NCBI GenBank assembly: GCA_002104945.1
Contig: MCFH01000063.1
Location: forward strand, 232,420 to 296,419
Direction: 5' to 3'
From: Piromyces finnis
Taxonomy: Eukaryota > Neocallimastigomycota > Neocallimastigomycetes > Neocallimastigales > Neocallimastigaceae
DNA length: 64,000 nt
Part shown: positions 48,195 to 59,325 of the stretch, piece by piece
How the letters are laid out: the number at the start of each line of letters is the position of its first letter
How positions within the stretch are numbered: position 1 is the first letter of the stretch
The notes under the pieces: model-generated
Told to the model about the DNA's origin: nothing
Databases searched by the model: none
The model's input: only the letters and a program-made list of their open reading frames with translations
Program-made: the position numbers and the translations under genes

Positions 48195-48965
48195 AAGACT
48201 TAACAACAAGATAAAAACTAGAACAACTGATTACATCATACAAAATAAATTACATATTGTAATTTCTAAAGAAATTTTGATACATATATGTATTTAATAT
48301 TTAAATACGAATAATGTTAATAAAATATTTAATTTTATAAATATTTTTTTATAAAAAAAATCAATAATTGATATATTACTTTTTATTTGTTTTATTTTAT
48401 TCATCTCTTAAAGCGTCTTTTTGTTGAATTGTTATTATTTCAACTTCTTCCATTTCATTTTAGTGCATCTTTTCTTCCGAATCATATACTATCCCAACAA
48501 TACATTGAACAGCCGATACAACAAATTATTAAGCAGATATATAAAAAAAAAAAGTCGACAATAAAAATATATATATAATAAGGATGAAATGTTGAAAATT
48601 TTATTGTATACTGAATATTTAATATTATCAGCTGAGGAAGATAATAAATAAAAAAATATAAATAATATGACTGACCAAATAATAAAACTGTTATCAAAAT
48701 AAAGGTGAAGAAAATAAATTATAATTAGATGAATCCGAATCAACAGAAAAAGATGAAAATTTAAATAGAAATACATAAAATTAAAATATTAAATAATATT
48801 AATGAAAGTAATAAGAAATATGTTAAAAATTCAAATGATAAAGATTTAGAAGGTTTTATTGCTTTCTAAAGCTTTATCTATTACAAAAGATAAAACGATT
48901 AAAAAAATTGGTTGATGGCATTTTTGAAAAAAAGGTTGACAAAATTTATAAAATTTAAAATGAAT
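48195..48965. other. Intergenic region, probably eroded 5' part of the nuclease-family relic
   Basis: Scattered coding-like pieces such as LPNHILSQQYIEQPIQQIIK (plus strand) and Lys-rich stretches, with many stops. Open frames at 48387-48776 on both strands reflect composition. Confidence 0.35.
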
Positions 48966-48969
48966 ATTT

Positions 48970-49203
48970 ATCAAAATTCAGTGCATACCACTTATATGCT
49001 AAATCCAAAATGTATGAAAATGTTTATCAAGTATTATTAATGCAAATATTTTAATTTTTTTGAAATTATTGGGTTAACCGCAGAAGAAAATAATGGATAT
49101 GGTAGATATGATTTCGGGTTTCCTAGTAAAAATAATGAAGTAAAAGAATATATTTTAATTGAAATTAAAGAAATTTCAACAGTTGAAAGAAATAAAATGC
49201 AAA
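48970..49203 (+). pseudogene. AAA-ATPase-like / PD-(D/E)XK nuclease-domain (DUF1703, PDDEXK_9) relic
   Basis: Pieces KFSAYHLYAKSKMYENVYQV and then NNGYGRYDFGFPSKNN, EYILIEIKEI match, in order and spacing, the C-terminal nuclease-like domain of the AAA-ATPase-like family: GxGRYD, then the IxExK strand. This family is abundant in anaerobic gut bacteria and in gut fungi. At least one frameshift and stop separate the pieces (around 49050-49060), and no ATPase Walker motif is recognisable upstream. Dead gene. Confidence 0.5.
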
Positions 49204-49204
49204 A

Positions 49205-49701
49205 GTTTTTTTTTTTTTTTAGTTAATGGAAATTAAAACTTTGAAGAAAAACAAAAAATATTTTAATCAAGAAAAAAAAATAAAAAATTTCTATAATACA
49301 TTATCTACACGTGAGCATCTATACATTCAAAAAGTGTTAAAAAAGAAAATAAAAACCAGGGAACCTATATACAATATACACCGGAAATGTGCCTTTTTTG
49401 TAATTAATATTACATATATAAAAAATTATTACCAAAACAAATTTCACAAATATTTATTATTCATATTATTCTTTAAATTTCATTTAATAATAATTTTTAT
49501 AAAAAGGAAAAAGGAAAAATTATAAATAAAAACTATTTATTATATTTTACTTTATATGTTAATATTTCATTTTTATTACTTTTTTTTCTTTTTTTTTTTT
49601 TCTTTTTTTCTTTTTTTTCTCTATCTATTTTTTATATAGTTATACATAGTTTTATTTTTTTTTCATTTTCAATCTACATCTTGAATATATTTTAGTGTAA
49701 T
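49205..49701. other. AT-rich region between relic and secreted repeat protein
   Basis: A 99-codon Lys/Ile/Phe-rich frame (49226-49525, plus) has no recognisable domain and follows composition. A T/C-rich tract at 49570-49625. Confidence 0.45.
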
Positions 49702-51831
49702 TTAACATGTAATCCAAACATCATCACTATCACCAACAATGACGTTGTAAATCCAACTAGTTTTTACTTTACCAATTTCTTCCCGTTTTTCTTTGTCATT
49801 ATAATAAGTGATATAATTATACATTGAAAATTTTCCTCTACTAAAATCTGGAAGGGAATCATTAATAGATAAGTTTGATGTACTAGTATACTTGAAAGGT
49901 TCAAAGAAAGTATAATCAGCATATGGATTAATATCACTTAAAATTTCAAATTTTCTAGCTCCATCAAGACTTTCAATTCTTATCTTTTTATCATACTTTT
50001 TTTCTTCACCATCAACATCATAATAGATACACTCTATAAGACCATTAATTTGAACTTTTTGCTTATATGGATTTAATGTATAATGATTTAAAGGACCATT
50101 TGAAATTAAGTTTACTTTGCATAAATTTTTATTATATAAAACATATCCTCCAAAATTAAATGTTTTGTTTTCTATTTCGGCATAAGTAATATTATTATTT
50201 CTATCTTTGCAGTTATTTTCTGGTTCATTAGTAGGTTCCGGAATATTTGTTGTAATAGTGGATGTCGCGTCTACACCATTTTTATTTTTATTAATTAAGT
50301 TTTTGATTTTTAATAAATGTTCTTCCTTACCACATAAATTTTCTTTAACAGATGATATAAGTGAAGGTTTAACCTTGTATTCAATTTCATTTAAACAATC
50401 CTTTTTAATTATTTCATTATTTTTATTAGTAATAAATAAACTAGACTCTTCTTTGTAATTTACTAATATGAAATCATTTATTTTTTCTTTTTTATACTCC
50501 AAATTTTGTTTTCCATTTAAATCTATACACAATTTTTCATTTGAGCTATTAACCATTTCAACTTGATATACCTTTTCTATTTCCATAATATAAATTCCAA
50601 ATTTAATTGATAATTTTTTTTCCATTCCTATATTGTACTTTTCTACATTATCGTTCAAATACAATTTTCCACAATACATTATCGAATTAATATTGAAAGT
50701 TTCTTCATTAATGTAAAAATCTGATAATATACATTTATCATACATTATTTTTTCTTTAAAGTATACTATATTAAAGTTTGAATTATCAATAGTTATTTCA
50801 TTTTTACAATAATTTGTTGGTAAGCTTTCCATAGTGCTAGTTTCAGTAGTAGAAGTTGTTGGTAAGCTTTCTACAATATCATCTTCAGTAATAAAAGTCG
50901 TTGGTAAGCTTTTCATAGTGCTAGTTTCAGTAGTAGAAGTTGTTGGTAAGCTTTCTACAATATCATCTTCAGTAGTAAAAGTTGTTGGTAAACTTTCTAC
51001 AATATCATCTTCAGTAGTAAAAGTTGTTGGTAAGCTTTCTACAATATCATCTTCAAAAATAGAAGTTGTTGGTAAGCTTTCTACAATATCATCTTCAGTA
51101 GTAAAAGTTGTTGATGAGCTTTCTAAAATATCATCTTCAGTAATAAAAGTCGTTGGTAAGCTTTCCATAGTACTAGTTTCAGTAGTAGAAGTTGTTGATG
51201 AGCTTTCTAAAGCATCATCTTCAGTAGTAAAAGCTGTTGGTAAGCTTTTCATAGTGCTACTTTCAGTAGTAGAAGTTGTTGATAAGCTCTCTACAGCATC
51301 ATCTTCAGTAGTAGAAGTTGTTGGTAAGCTCTCTACAGCATCATCTTCAGCAATAAAAGTTGTTGGTAAACTTTCAAGAGTGTCATCTTCAGCAATAAAA
51401 GTTGTTGGTAAGCTCTCTACAGCATCATCTTCAGTAGTAGAAGTTGTTGATGAGCTTTCTACAATATCATCTTCAGTAGTAAAAGTTGTTGGTAAGCTCT
51501 CTACAGCATCATCTTCAGCAATAAAAGTTGTTGGTAAACTTTCAAGAGTGTCATCTTCAGCAATAAAAGTTGATAAAGCTTCGATTATACTATTTTTAGA
51601 ATGTGATTCTTTAAAATACTCATCTTCTAATTCTGTTTCAGAAGAAGAAGATATATCGAAAGAAACTGTTTTCGTGAAAACTGAGTTTTTATTCACTGTC
51701 AAATTTAAAACATTTCCATTTTTATAATTTTCACTGTTAACATTTTTCTTTTTAATGTAACATTTTTTGGTAGTTATAAAGTTTAAAAATAATAAAATAT
51801 TAAAAATTAGAAATGAAATGTTAAAGTTCAT
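49702..51831 (-). CDS. Secreted protein with 18 Thr/Ser/Asp-rich 14-residue repeats and Cys-containing C-terminal domains
   Basis: 709 residues, intronless, intact. Residues 1-21 form a signal peptide (MNFNISFLIFNILLFLNFIT). Residues about 85-340 are 18 tandem 14-residue repeats of type LPTTFTTEDDIVES, with variants SSTTSTTEDDAVES and LPTTSTTETSTMES; these should be heavily O-glycosylated, forming an acidic stalk. Two Cys-containing extracellular regions follow (about 342-535 and 555-709), separated by a short Thr/Pro linker (TTNIPEPTNEPEN). I do not recognise either. There is no membrane anchor or dockerin, so it is presumably secreted or wall-bound. The repeat block also makes a 297-codon open frame on the opposite strand, which is a shadow. 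Confidence 0.8.
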   Translation of the reverse strand: MNFNISFLIFNILLFLNFITTKKCYIKKKNVNSENYKNGNVLNLTVNKNSVFTKTVSFDISSSSETELEDEYFKESHSKNSIIEALSTFIAEDDTLESLPTTFIAEDDAVESLPTTFTTEDDIVESSSTTSTTEDDAVESLPTTFIAEDDTLESLPTTFIAEDDAVESLPTTSTTEDDAVESLSTTSTTESSTMKSLPTAFTTEDDALESSSTTSTTETSTMESLPTTFITEDDILESSSTTFTTEDDIVESLPTTSIFEDDIVESLPTTFTTEDDIVESLPTTFTTEDDIVESLPTTSTTETSTMKSLPTTFITEDDIVESLPTTSTTETSTMESLPTNYCKNEITIDNSNFNIVYFKEKIMYDKCILSDFYINEETFNINSIMYCGKLYLNDNVEKYNIGMEKKLSIKFGIYIMEIEKVYQVEMVNSSNEKLCIDLNGKQNLEYKKEKINDFILVNYKEESSLFITNKNNEIIKKDCLNEIEYKVKPSLISSVKENLCGKEEHLLKIKNLINKNKNGVDATSTITTNIPEPTNEPENNCKDRNNNITYAEIENKTFNFGGYVLYNKNLCKVNLISNGPLNHYTLNPYKQKVQINGLIECIYYDVDGEEKKYDKKIRIESLDGARKFEILSDINPYADYTFFEPFKYTSTSNLSINDSLPDFSRGKFSMYNYITYYNDKEKREEIGKVKTSWIYNVIVGDSDDVWITC
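50825..51585 (-). repeat. 42-bp coding minisatellite in the secreted repeat protein
   Basis: 18 in-frame units, each 14 codons. Unit classes recur in blocks (for example the pair LPTTFIAEDDTLES then LPTTFIAEDDAVES occurs twice), showing that multi-unit segments were duplicated. Confidence 0.85.
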
Positions 51832-51834
51832 TTT

Positions 51835-52511
51835 TATTTTTTAATAATACTTTTAGAGTTAAGTATTATAATTTGTTTAATATTTAAAGTGTACTTTTTT
51901 CAAATTTTTATATAGTAATTCTCCTTACAACTTTTTTTTAATTTAATACCTTCCCTCCTTTTTTTTTTTTCAATATAAAAAATTAATAGTTCATAAAATA
52001 TCTATTATTAATTTAAATTTATTCTAACGAACAAACCAATACCATTTATGATATATAATATAATGTTTTAATTTATATATAAATTATAATTTATAGTATC
52101 AAAAGAATTCTAGATTCTAAAAAGAAATTCTAGGGAAAAATGATAATAAATTAAAATTTTTTTTTTTTTTTTTCAATTTCATTATTCTATTAATTATTTC
52201 ATTGTGTATTAGCATACTTTAATATAGAGTGGTGGTGGTGGGCAGGGTGTTCAAGAATAAGAAATAGTTTTAAAAAAAAATTATATAAAGGTATAATAAT
52301 AATAAATATATAATATATATAAATATATATATATTTTTAAAACAAAAAAAAAAAAAAAAAATAGTTGGAATTAGAGTTTATCACTTCATTTGTAATACAT
52401 TTGTAATACATTTTAATACATTTCAATACATTTAAAATAAAATTTTTAAGATTAATTATTTTTTTTTTTTCAAAAAAAAAATATTATTATTATTATATAA
52501 AAAAAAAATAA
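51835..52511. other. AT-rich intergenic region
   Basis: ACATTTCAATACATTT-type short repeats at 52390-52435 resemble those at 44850-44890. No gene. Confidence 0.45.
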
Positions 52512-52922
52512 ATATTATTAATATCCATCATGAAAATATGATTTAAAGATTATCAAAAACTATAATAAAGTTATTATATTAAGAATAAATATTTTTTTTT
52601 AATTTAAATTGGTACGGTGAGAGGGAAAGATGAAAGAAAAAACTTTGAAAAGAGTGTTATGCAATTTGTGAAAAGTGTCAAAAGGGATACGTTTGGCACT
52701 TGGTGTTGTTTTCTTGAAAATCGATTAAAAATGGATCGATTTTGAACTGTATTATAAATATTATAAATATTATAAATATTATAATTTTATTAATAAAATA
52801 TTTTTTTTTTTTAAAAAATATATATATATAATATTAATAATGAGTGTATAATTAAGGAATGCTTTTAAAATAACACAAAAATGTAATTATTGTAATTATG
52901 TAATATATACTATTTAAAATAT
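52512..52922 (+). repeat. 411-bp direct repeat, left copy
   Basis: Matches 57055-57466 with differences only in homopolymer length. Contains GGTACGGTGAGAGGGAAAGA, an AAAATCGAT/ATCGATTTT inverted pair and a TATTATAAA triple repeat. No TG..CA ends and no coding capacity seen. The ends are AT-rich and neither terminal inverted repeats nor target duplications are obvious. Confidence 0.9.
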
Positions 52923-53251
52923 GGTGATTATAATATATTTTATTATTTTTCATTTTTTTATTATAAACTTAACATAGGTACATTTCCTTTTAATTTTTAT
53001 ATAAAGAAATATCTTAATCTATAAATAATAATTAAATTTTTTGAGTAAATGCAACTTACTATAATCCTATTTTATATTAATACTCTATAAACGTTATAAT
53101 AAGCTATGATAAATCATATTTCAACAAAGTTTTTTAAAATATTAATTAAATGTAAAAATATAAATATATATATATTATATATATATTTATCCATATTTAT
53201 ATATTATAAACTTGTCTATATATATTAATGTCTCATTAGCAGTACTTAAGA

Positions 53252-53800
53252 TTATGCATTATTAGATTGATTTCTATTATTCCTTCTTTTCTTACACCAA
53301 CAGCATATAATTACTATAATAAGAATTATAATAATAGTAAAAATTACACTACATATTATTAATCCTTCTATAGCAGTTTGAATACCATCACTATCTGAAG
53401 GACCGTCATCTTGTACACTATCACATCTTTTATTTGAACAATGCTTTGAAGAACATTCAGAACCTTTTTCACAAGGATTTTCTGGTGGTTTGCCACAATA
53501 CATATAAGAACTTTTACCTAAAAACCATTTATCTGAATAAACATCACAACAATGAACAATGGGAGACTCATCATCGTTATAAACACAATGATTTTTATAA
53601 CATTTATTAGATAAACATTCGCTATCATAACTACATTGACAAGGATATTCAGTAATACCAACTTCACATTTATCATTACATTTATTTGAATCAATTTCTT
53701 CATAGGTACAAGTGTAAGCAATGTAACTTGTAATATTTCCATTAATATCAGGAATATCTGTGAAATAATCAATGTAAGAACTTTTAATAAGAGTTCTGTA
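53252..53800 (-). CDS. Cys-rich type I membrane protein, last exon (5' exon not found)
   Basis: An open frame of 182 codons begins at an apparent acceptor (CCCAATAG, 53801-53802) and ends at 53252. The ectodomain has repeated CSYDSECLSNKCYKNHC and CEKGSECSSKHCSNKRC modules, the same EB-like pattern as in the gene at 21568. Then a membrane helix (about 22 residues, LIICSVIFTIIIILIIVIIC) and a basic tail (CWCKKRRNNRNQSNN). A signal-peptide exon should lie upstream (53820-54060), but I found no convincing one, so the gene may be 5'-truncated or have a distant first exon. It lies between the two 411-bp repeats, divergent from the phospholipase gene. Confidence 0.6.
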   Translation of the reverse strand, partial: YRTLIKSSYIDYFTDIPDINGNITSYIAYTCTYEEIDSNKCNDKCEVGITEYPCQCSYDSECLSNKCYKNHCVYNDDESPIVHCCDVYSDKWFLGKSSYMYCGKPPENPCEKGSECSSKHCSNKRCDSVQDDGPSDSDGIQTAIEGLIICSVIFTIIIILIIVIICCWCKKRRNNRNQSNNA

Positions 53801-53804
53801 CTAT

Positions 53805-54260
53805 TGGGTTAATTTATTTTAATTATTTTATCAATTATAAAAATTTTATTATTTAAACTAATAATGAAAGTTTAGAATGTATAATATATATATTTATAAA
53901 ACAATACTATCATTATATTTTATAATAATTGAAAATCGTTAATAATATAATTAATTTAATAATTTGAACGACATAACAAACAATTATTTATTTAATTATA
54001 TATGTTTTATATGCTTTTAAATTGTCTCGCGGATGTTAACATTTTAATTTATGAAATAAAACAGATAATTATAGTTAAGTTTGTTGAATTATTAAATAAA
54101 TATATTAAAATTAAATAATTATTCTATAAATAAAAGAAGAAAATATTTTAATGAATCTTAAAATATAACAAATTATCATTAATTTACCAGTAAAAAAATA
54201 AATTATAAATAATATTTAATAATCATGTTTAAAATGAAAAAGAATTTTTAAAATTTCAAA

Positions 54261-54301
<41 letters not shown>

Positions 54302-54369
54302 AATAACTTAAAATTACTCAATGTTATTTAAAAGTATTTAAAATTTATTAAATTATTTTAATAAATAGT
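53805..54369. other. AT-rich region between divergent genes
   Basis: Would hold the promoters of both flanking genes. CTCGCGGATG at about 54026-54036 is a rare GC word. Poly-A and TA run at 54258-54302. Confidence 0.4.
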
Positions 54370-56706
54370 ATGTTGCGTTTATTATATATAACTCTATTTA
54401 TAATAATTGCATCTAATGTCAATGCTGAACATTTAGATGCATTTCTTTATAAAGATAATTGGAGAGATCATCGTTTAAAAACTGATAACAATAAAGATAT
54501 GTATAATATGAAAAAAGGTGATACTATTTACTATTATTATAAATCAGGATTAAGAGAACCGTCCTGTAGCATTAATATTTCGAACAATGAAATAGATAAT
54601 CCAGGTGTTGGCAATTATAAAGGCGATGAATATAATGATAAAATTTGTATTGAAAGTTATTCTACTCTATTTTACTTCAAAATTCACGATAATAAAAGTA
54701 ATGCAAGCGAAAAATGTGAATGGACGTCATATGAAGTACCGAATGAAAGAATTATCGATACAACCGCATCCTGTAATAATTATGGCTGTTTAACTAGATT
54801 TGGTTTTGTTTATAAAAAATATTTATGTGACAATAGTGAAACACCAAAGGATCATAATTGGATGAGTTTTCTAAACTCTAATTTAAAACTTAACTTAATC
54901 AAATAAATATTCCTGGAACCCATGATAGTGGCACTTATGCAATTGAAATTGGAAACCTTTTCACTCCAGTAATTGATGCAGGTAGAATATTATATGGTAA
55001 AACTCAATCTTTAGATATTACAGAACAATTAGAAAAAGGAATCCGATATCTCGATATAAGACTTGAAACAAATAAAGAAAAGGAAATATACCTATCTCAT
55101 GGCATATTGGACTGTCATAATAAAAAAACTGGTGGAAAGTATTATTTAAAGGAAGTATTTGATGAAATTATTTATTTTTTAAATAAAAATAATAAAGAAA
55201 CAGTTATTGTTCATTTAAAAAAAGAGAATATGGGAGAATCTAATGAAGAAAGATATGTTAAGGATAATGAACTTGCTGAAAGAATTGCTAGCTATACTGT
55301 TTACAATGATACTATGCTTACATTCAATACAAACACAGCACATAAAAAATTTAAAGATTTTTATTATAAACCTAAACAAAGTAAAGAAATGCCAATGCTT
55401 TCTGATATACAAGGAAAAATTGTTATCTTTTCACGTGAATCATATCTTTGGAATACTTCTAAAGCAGCCATTGTATTTAGTATTCCAGACATGGGATCAT
55501 GTAAGGAATATAGTAGAGGAAATGGCGCTAATGATGGTGTAGTTTGTTATCCCACATTGACTAAAGATGCTAATAGTATTAATAATTACCGTATCCAAGA
55601 TAATTATAACTTAGAAAAAGATGATAAATGGGATATGGTATATAATGTTTTAACTAATAATGTATCTTTAAGAAGTGCTTGCATTGAAGACATATATTTC
55701 TAATGACGATAACTTGTATAAAATTCAGTCTTTTGATTGTAGAAGTGATGAGGACATTAAAAATAATATTAATAGACAATATTTTGCTTTTAACGATTCA
55801 ATCAAAAACCGCTTTAATAGTACTAATGATGAGATTCTTACTATGAATTTTTTAAATATAGCAAAAACCAATGATTGGTATGACATTCCAGATACTATAA
55901 AAAATAAGGCATCGTATGTAAATGATAAATTAGTTAATTTTAATGATGAAAAAATACATAATCATTGGTTTATTTTGGATTTTCCCAGTACTGATGTTAT
56001 CCGTAAAGTATATTTAAGTAATTCATTTAGATCCTCAAATAGTCGTTTAAAACTTTTAGAAACTTCAAATAACATTTTAGAAACTTCAGATTATTATAGA
56101 GAATTAAATGTTTATTTTGATAGTAATTATTATATATATAAAACCTTGATTCAAAATAATACAAAATCAAATAATGAAAAAAATATTTGCATTCAAAGTA
56201 AGCTTAAATTAGAAAACAAAAAAAATACAAAATATATTGTAAAATCCGATTTAGAATGTGTTGAAAATTCCAGAAACGAATGGCGTTTCAAACAAAATGA
56301 AAACTATTTTAATATTATTTCAGTATTCGATAATAATTGTTTATTGTTTAAAAATAATAAATTGTCTATCGAAAAATGCGATATTACTAATAAATATGAA
56401 GATTACATTTTTATCAACAAAACAATATGCTCAAGAGTCAATGAAAAATATTGTTTAAAAGATTTTAAAATAATGTCAGTACCATTAGAACATAAAGAAT
56501 ATCAAAACTTGGAATGTCAAACTAATATTGTTGAACTTGGTTATAAATGTTGTTCTAGTTTTATTAAGATTGATCATACAGATAAAATAGGTACTTGGGG
56601 ATATGAAAATGGTGAATTGTGTGGTATTCCATTTGATACTTTAGATATCCAAGAGGATATTAAAAATAATGATATAGAAACAATGCTCAAAAGAAATAAT
56701 TTATAA
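54370..56706 (+). pseudogene. Secreted PI-PLC-type phospholipase with lectin-like region and fungal dockerin, two frameshifts
   Basis: Three overlapping frames (54370-54906, about 54900-55703, 55675-56706) make one gene of roughly 778 residues. Signal peptide MLRLLYITLFIIIASNVNA. After a novel N-terminal domain of about 150 residues comes a PLC X-box: INIPGTHDSGTY (catalytic His), GIRYLDIRLE (Arg), IYLSHG (second His); all key residues are present. The C-terminal part has a ricin-like lectin look (WRF, then NCLLFKNNKLSIEKCD), about 56150-56480. The last 60 residues are a fungal dockerin: CQTNIVELGYKCCSS, then GTWGYENGELCGI. Lesions: a 5-bp tandem duplication CTTAA (54889-54898) and a one-base shift near 55679. 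Dockerins tether proteins to gut-fungal cellulosomes. Divergent neighbour at 53252. Probably a recent pseudogene. Confidence 0.75.
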
Positions 56707-56709
56707 TAA

Positions 56710-57054
56710 TTTATAATATATACCAATAGAACTGTTATAAAACATATATAAAAAAAAAATCATATTAATAAAATTGGTATAATAACAATTTTATCAATAG
56801 GATTTTTTTTTTTCTTTTGATAAAATTAATATAATATTATCATTGATATATTGATATATAATCTTTATCAATATTATTATTAATAACTAGTTTACTACTA
56901 ACATTACTATCTTTATTTTATTCCTTTTTTAATAGTAATTACTATTATTTATTATTAATATTCATTTTATATTAATATTCATTTTATATTAATATTCATT
57001 TTATATTAATATAATTATACCAATTATCTCTAATTTATGAATATATTACTATCT
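56710..57054. other. AT-rich region
   Basis: A 17-bp unit ATTAATATTCATTTTAT is repeated three times at about 56953-57006. Nothing else. Confidence 0.6.
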
Positions 57055-57466
57055 ATATTATTAATATCCATCATGAAAATATGATTTAAAGATTATCAAA
57101 AACTATAATAAAGTTATTATATTAAGAATAAATATTTTTTTTTTTAATTTAAATTGGTACGGTGAGAGGGAAAGATGAAAGAAAAAACTTTGAAAAGAGT
57201 GTTATGCAATTTGTGAAAAGTGTCAAAAGGGATACGTTTGGCACTTGGTGTTGTTTTCTTGAAAATCGATTAAAAATGGATCGATTTTGAACTGTATTAT
57301 AAATATTATAAATATTATAAATATTATAATTTTATTAATAAAATATTTTTTTTTTTTAAAAAATATATATATATAATATTAATAATGAGTGTATAATTAA
57401 GGAATGCTTTTAAAATAACACAAAATGTAATTATTGTAATTATGTAATATATACTATTTAAAATAT
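57055..57466 (+). repeat. 411-bp direct repeat, right copy
   Basis: Near-identical to 52512-52922, same orientation, 4543 bases away. See the left copy. Confidence 0.9.
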
Positions 57467-57469
57467 ATA

Positions 57470-58830
57470 TATATATATAAATATAAAAAATAGCAAGATA
57501 TATTTATTGAAACAAAAAAAAATAAAGGTCCATAGTTTTTTCAATAATTATTATAGTATCTATTTTTCGAAAATTTATAAATACAACTATTTTAATCATA
57601 TAAAAGATGTAAATTAAGCTAGATGTTTAATTTACCTATTTTATATCTTTTTATTTTATAATATTTTTTATAATTTATAAATTCAAGATTAATATTAGCA
57701 ATGATGCAAAGAAGACCTTTACTGTCTATTTAAAAATACGTTTTTAATGTATTATAATAAATATATATATTAAATATATATAAATTAATAAAAGAAATAT
57801 TTTTTAAAAATTTAAATGAATGTGTCTTTTTTAATATAAAAAAAAAACAATAATTTTAATGTTAAATTTAATATAAATTATAAACTTTAAATATATTAAT
57901 ATCATAATAATATTTTGTTACACAATGAAAATTAAGGATGATCATGAAAATTTAAACTTAGCAATCTTATTAAAGTTGCACAAATAATTTATTTTAATAA
58001 TTAATAAAGTTTAGGTTTATTTACCGCAATAACCAATAAAAAAACAATTATAAAAATCCACTCAAAAAAAGAAATTAAAATATGAGTAATTTTTATGAAT
58101 TATAATATTTAATAAATTAAAAAAAAAAGAAAAGTAGAAAAAGTAGAAAAAGTAAATGATATTAACGTTTTAACAATGATAATAATGTTTTAATAAAAAG
58201 GATACTTTTAATAGTATTACAAATAAAGTAATATTGAAAATAATTGTAGTAAATAAAGTATGTATTATTTATGTATTATTTTTTTTTAACTCTAGTTGGA
58301 TGACTGATTTTATGTTAAATTATTTAAAATGAATAATAATTAATCATCATAATTACAATTATTGCTACGTTAAGTCATATTTAATTTTTAATTTATTTTT
58401 AATAACTTTAATATCTTCCTTGAGAGTTTAAAAAAAAAAAGTTTTTTTAAAAGATCATTTATTTGAAAAAGAGGATGTATTTTAATAGTAAAAGGTTTAG
58501 TTTTTATCAAACATTAAAAGGTGGAAAAGTTTTATTTCTAATTCATTTTTAATATTGTATATTGCATATACCTTTATTTTTTTCTTTTTTAAAATGTGTT
58601 TTTTTCCTTTTATTTATTTTAAATATTTAAAAAATTTTTAATTTAAATTTTTAATTAATAAATTATCATTGTACCTTTATTAAAACATAACATTTTTTTT
58701 AAAACTTTTAAATTTTCCTTTTTCTAATTTTTAACATTTATTTTTTCTATTCCCCGTTTTTTTTTTTTTTTTTATGATTATCTCTGAACTTGTCAGGTTA
58801 ATAGTAAAAATAATAGTATGGAATAAATAT
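57470..58830. other. AT-rich intergenic region
   Basis: No gene seen; a short AAGTAGAAA triple repeat at 58125-58155. Confidence 0.5.
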
Positions 58831-58831
58831 T

Positions 58832-59169
58832 AATTCAAAAAATAGTAATGGTGATAAAGCTTTGCAAAAATAAAGCAGGTATTATACAAATTATATTCGC
58901 ATAATACAACTTTTAGTTGATAATGTAGCAACAATAGATAAAAAATTGAAATAATAAAATAAATTTAAGGGAAAAGCTTGTAAAATTAGTAAAAATGAAG
59001 ATGAAGAAAAGTATTTAATTAAAAATAATGCTAATGTCAATATATGTAATAATGAAGTAAATACCCATTAATAAATGCAAGTTGTGAGGCTGTTGATCTT
59101 AATATAATAGCTTATAAGAATCATTATGAAAATGCAATAGAAGCTTTAATTGCCAATGGTACAAAATAA
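58832..59169 (+). pseudogene. Ankyrin-repeat relic
   Basis: Reads NSKNSNGDKALQK, stop, YIRIIQLLVDNVATIDKK, stop, then YLIKNNANVNICNNEVNT, a shift, PLINASCEAVDLNI and HYENAIEALIANGTK. These are consecutive ankyrin units (GDxALxxA, IIxLLVDNxAxID, ANVNxxxN, TPLINA) broken by two stops and one frameshift. Not translatable. Probably related to the ankyrin gene 1.4 kb downstream. Confidence 0.65.
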
Positions 59170-59325
59170 TTAGTATATTTAAAGTGTTAACTTTAATATA
59201 AATTAATATTAAATTTAAACATTCATTTTGTAAATAATATCTTCATTAATTTCTTACTAATTGTTCACACGAAATATCATCTAGTTGGGGAAGAAGTAAA
59301 TTAATTAATAATATTTTTAATCTCT

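Noticed and set aside
50834-51727. 297-codon plus-strand frame
   Set aside because: Antisense shadow of the 42-bp repeat block of the secreted protein; repeats of a multiple of three stay open on both strands.
53518-53772. 84-codon minus frame rich in Ile/Leu/Val
   Set aside because: Out-of-frame shadow of the Cys-rich exon 53252-53800, which continues upstream in its own frame.
52512-57466. LTR retrotransposon bounded by the 411-bp repeats
   Set aside because: The interior carries no reverse transcriptase, integrase or gag, and the repeats lack TG..CA ends.
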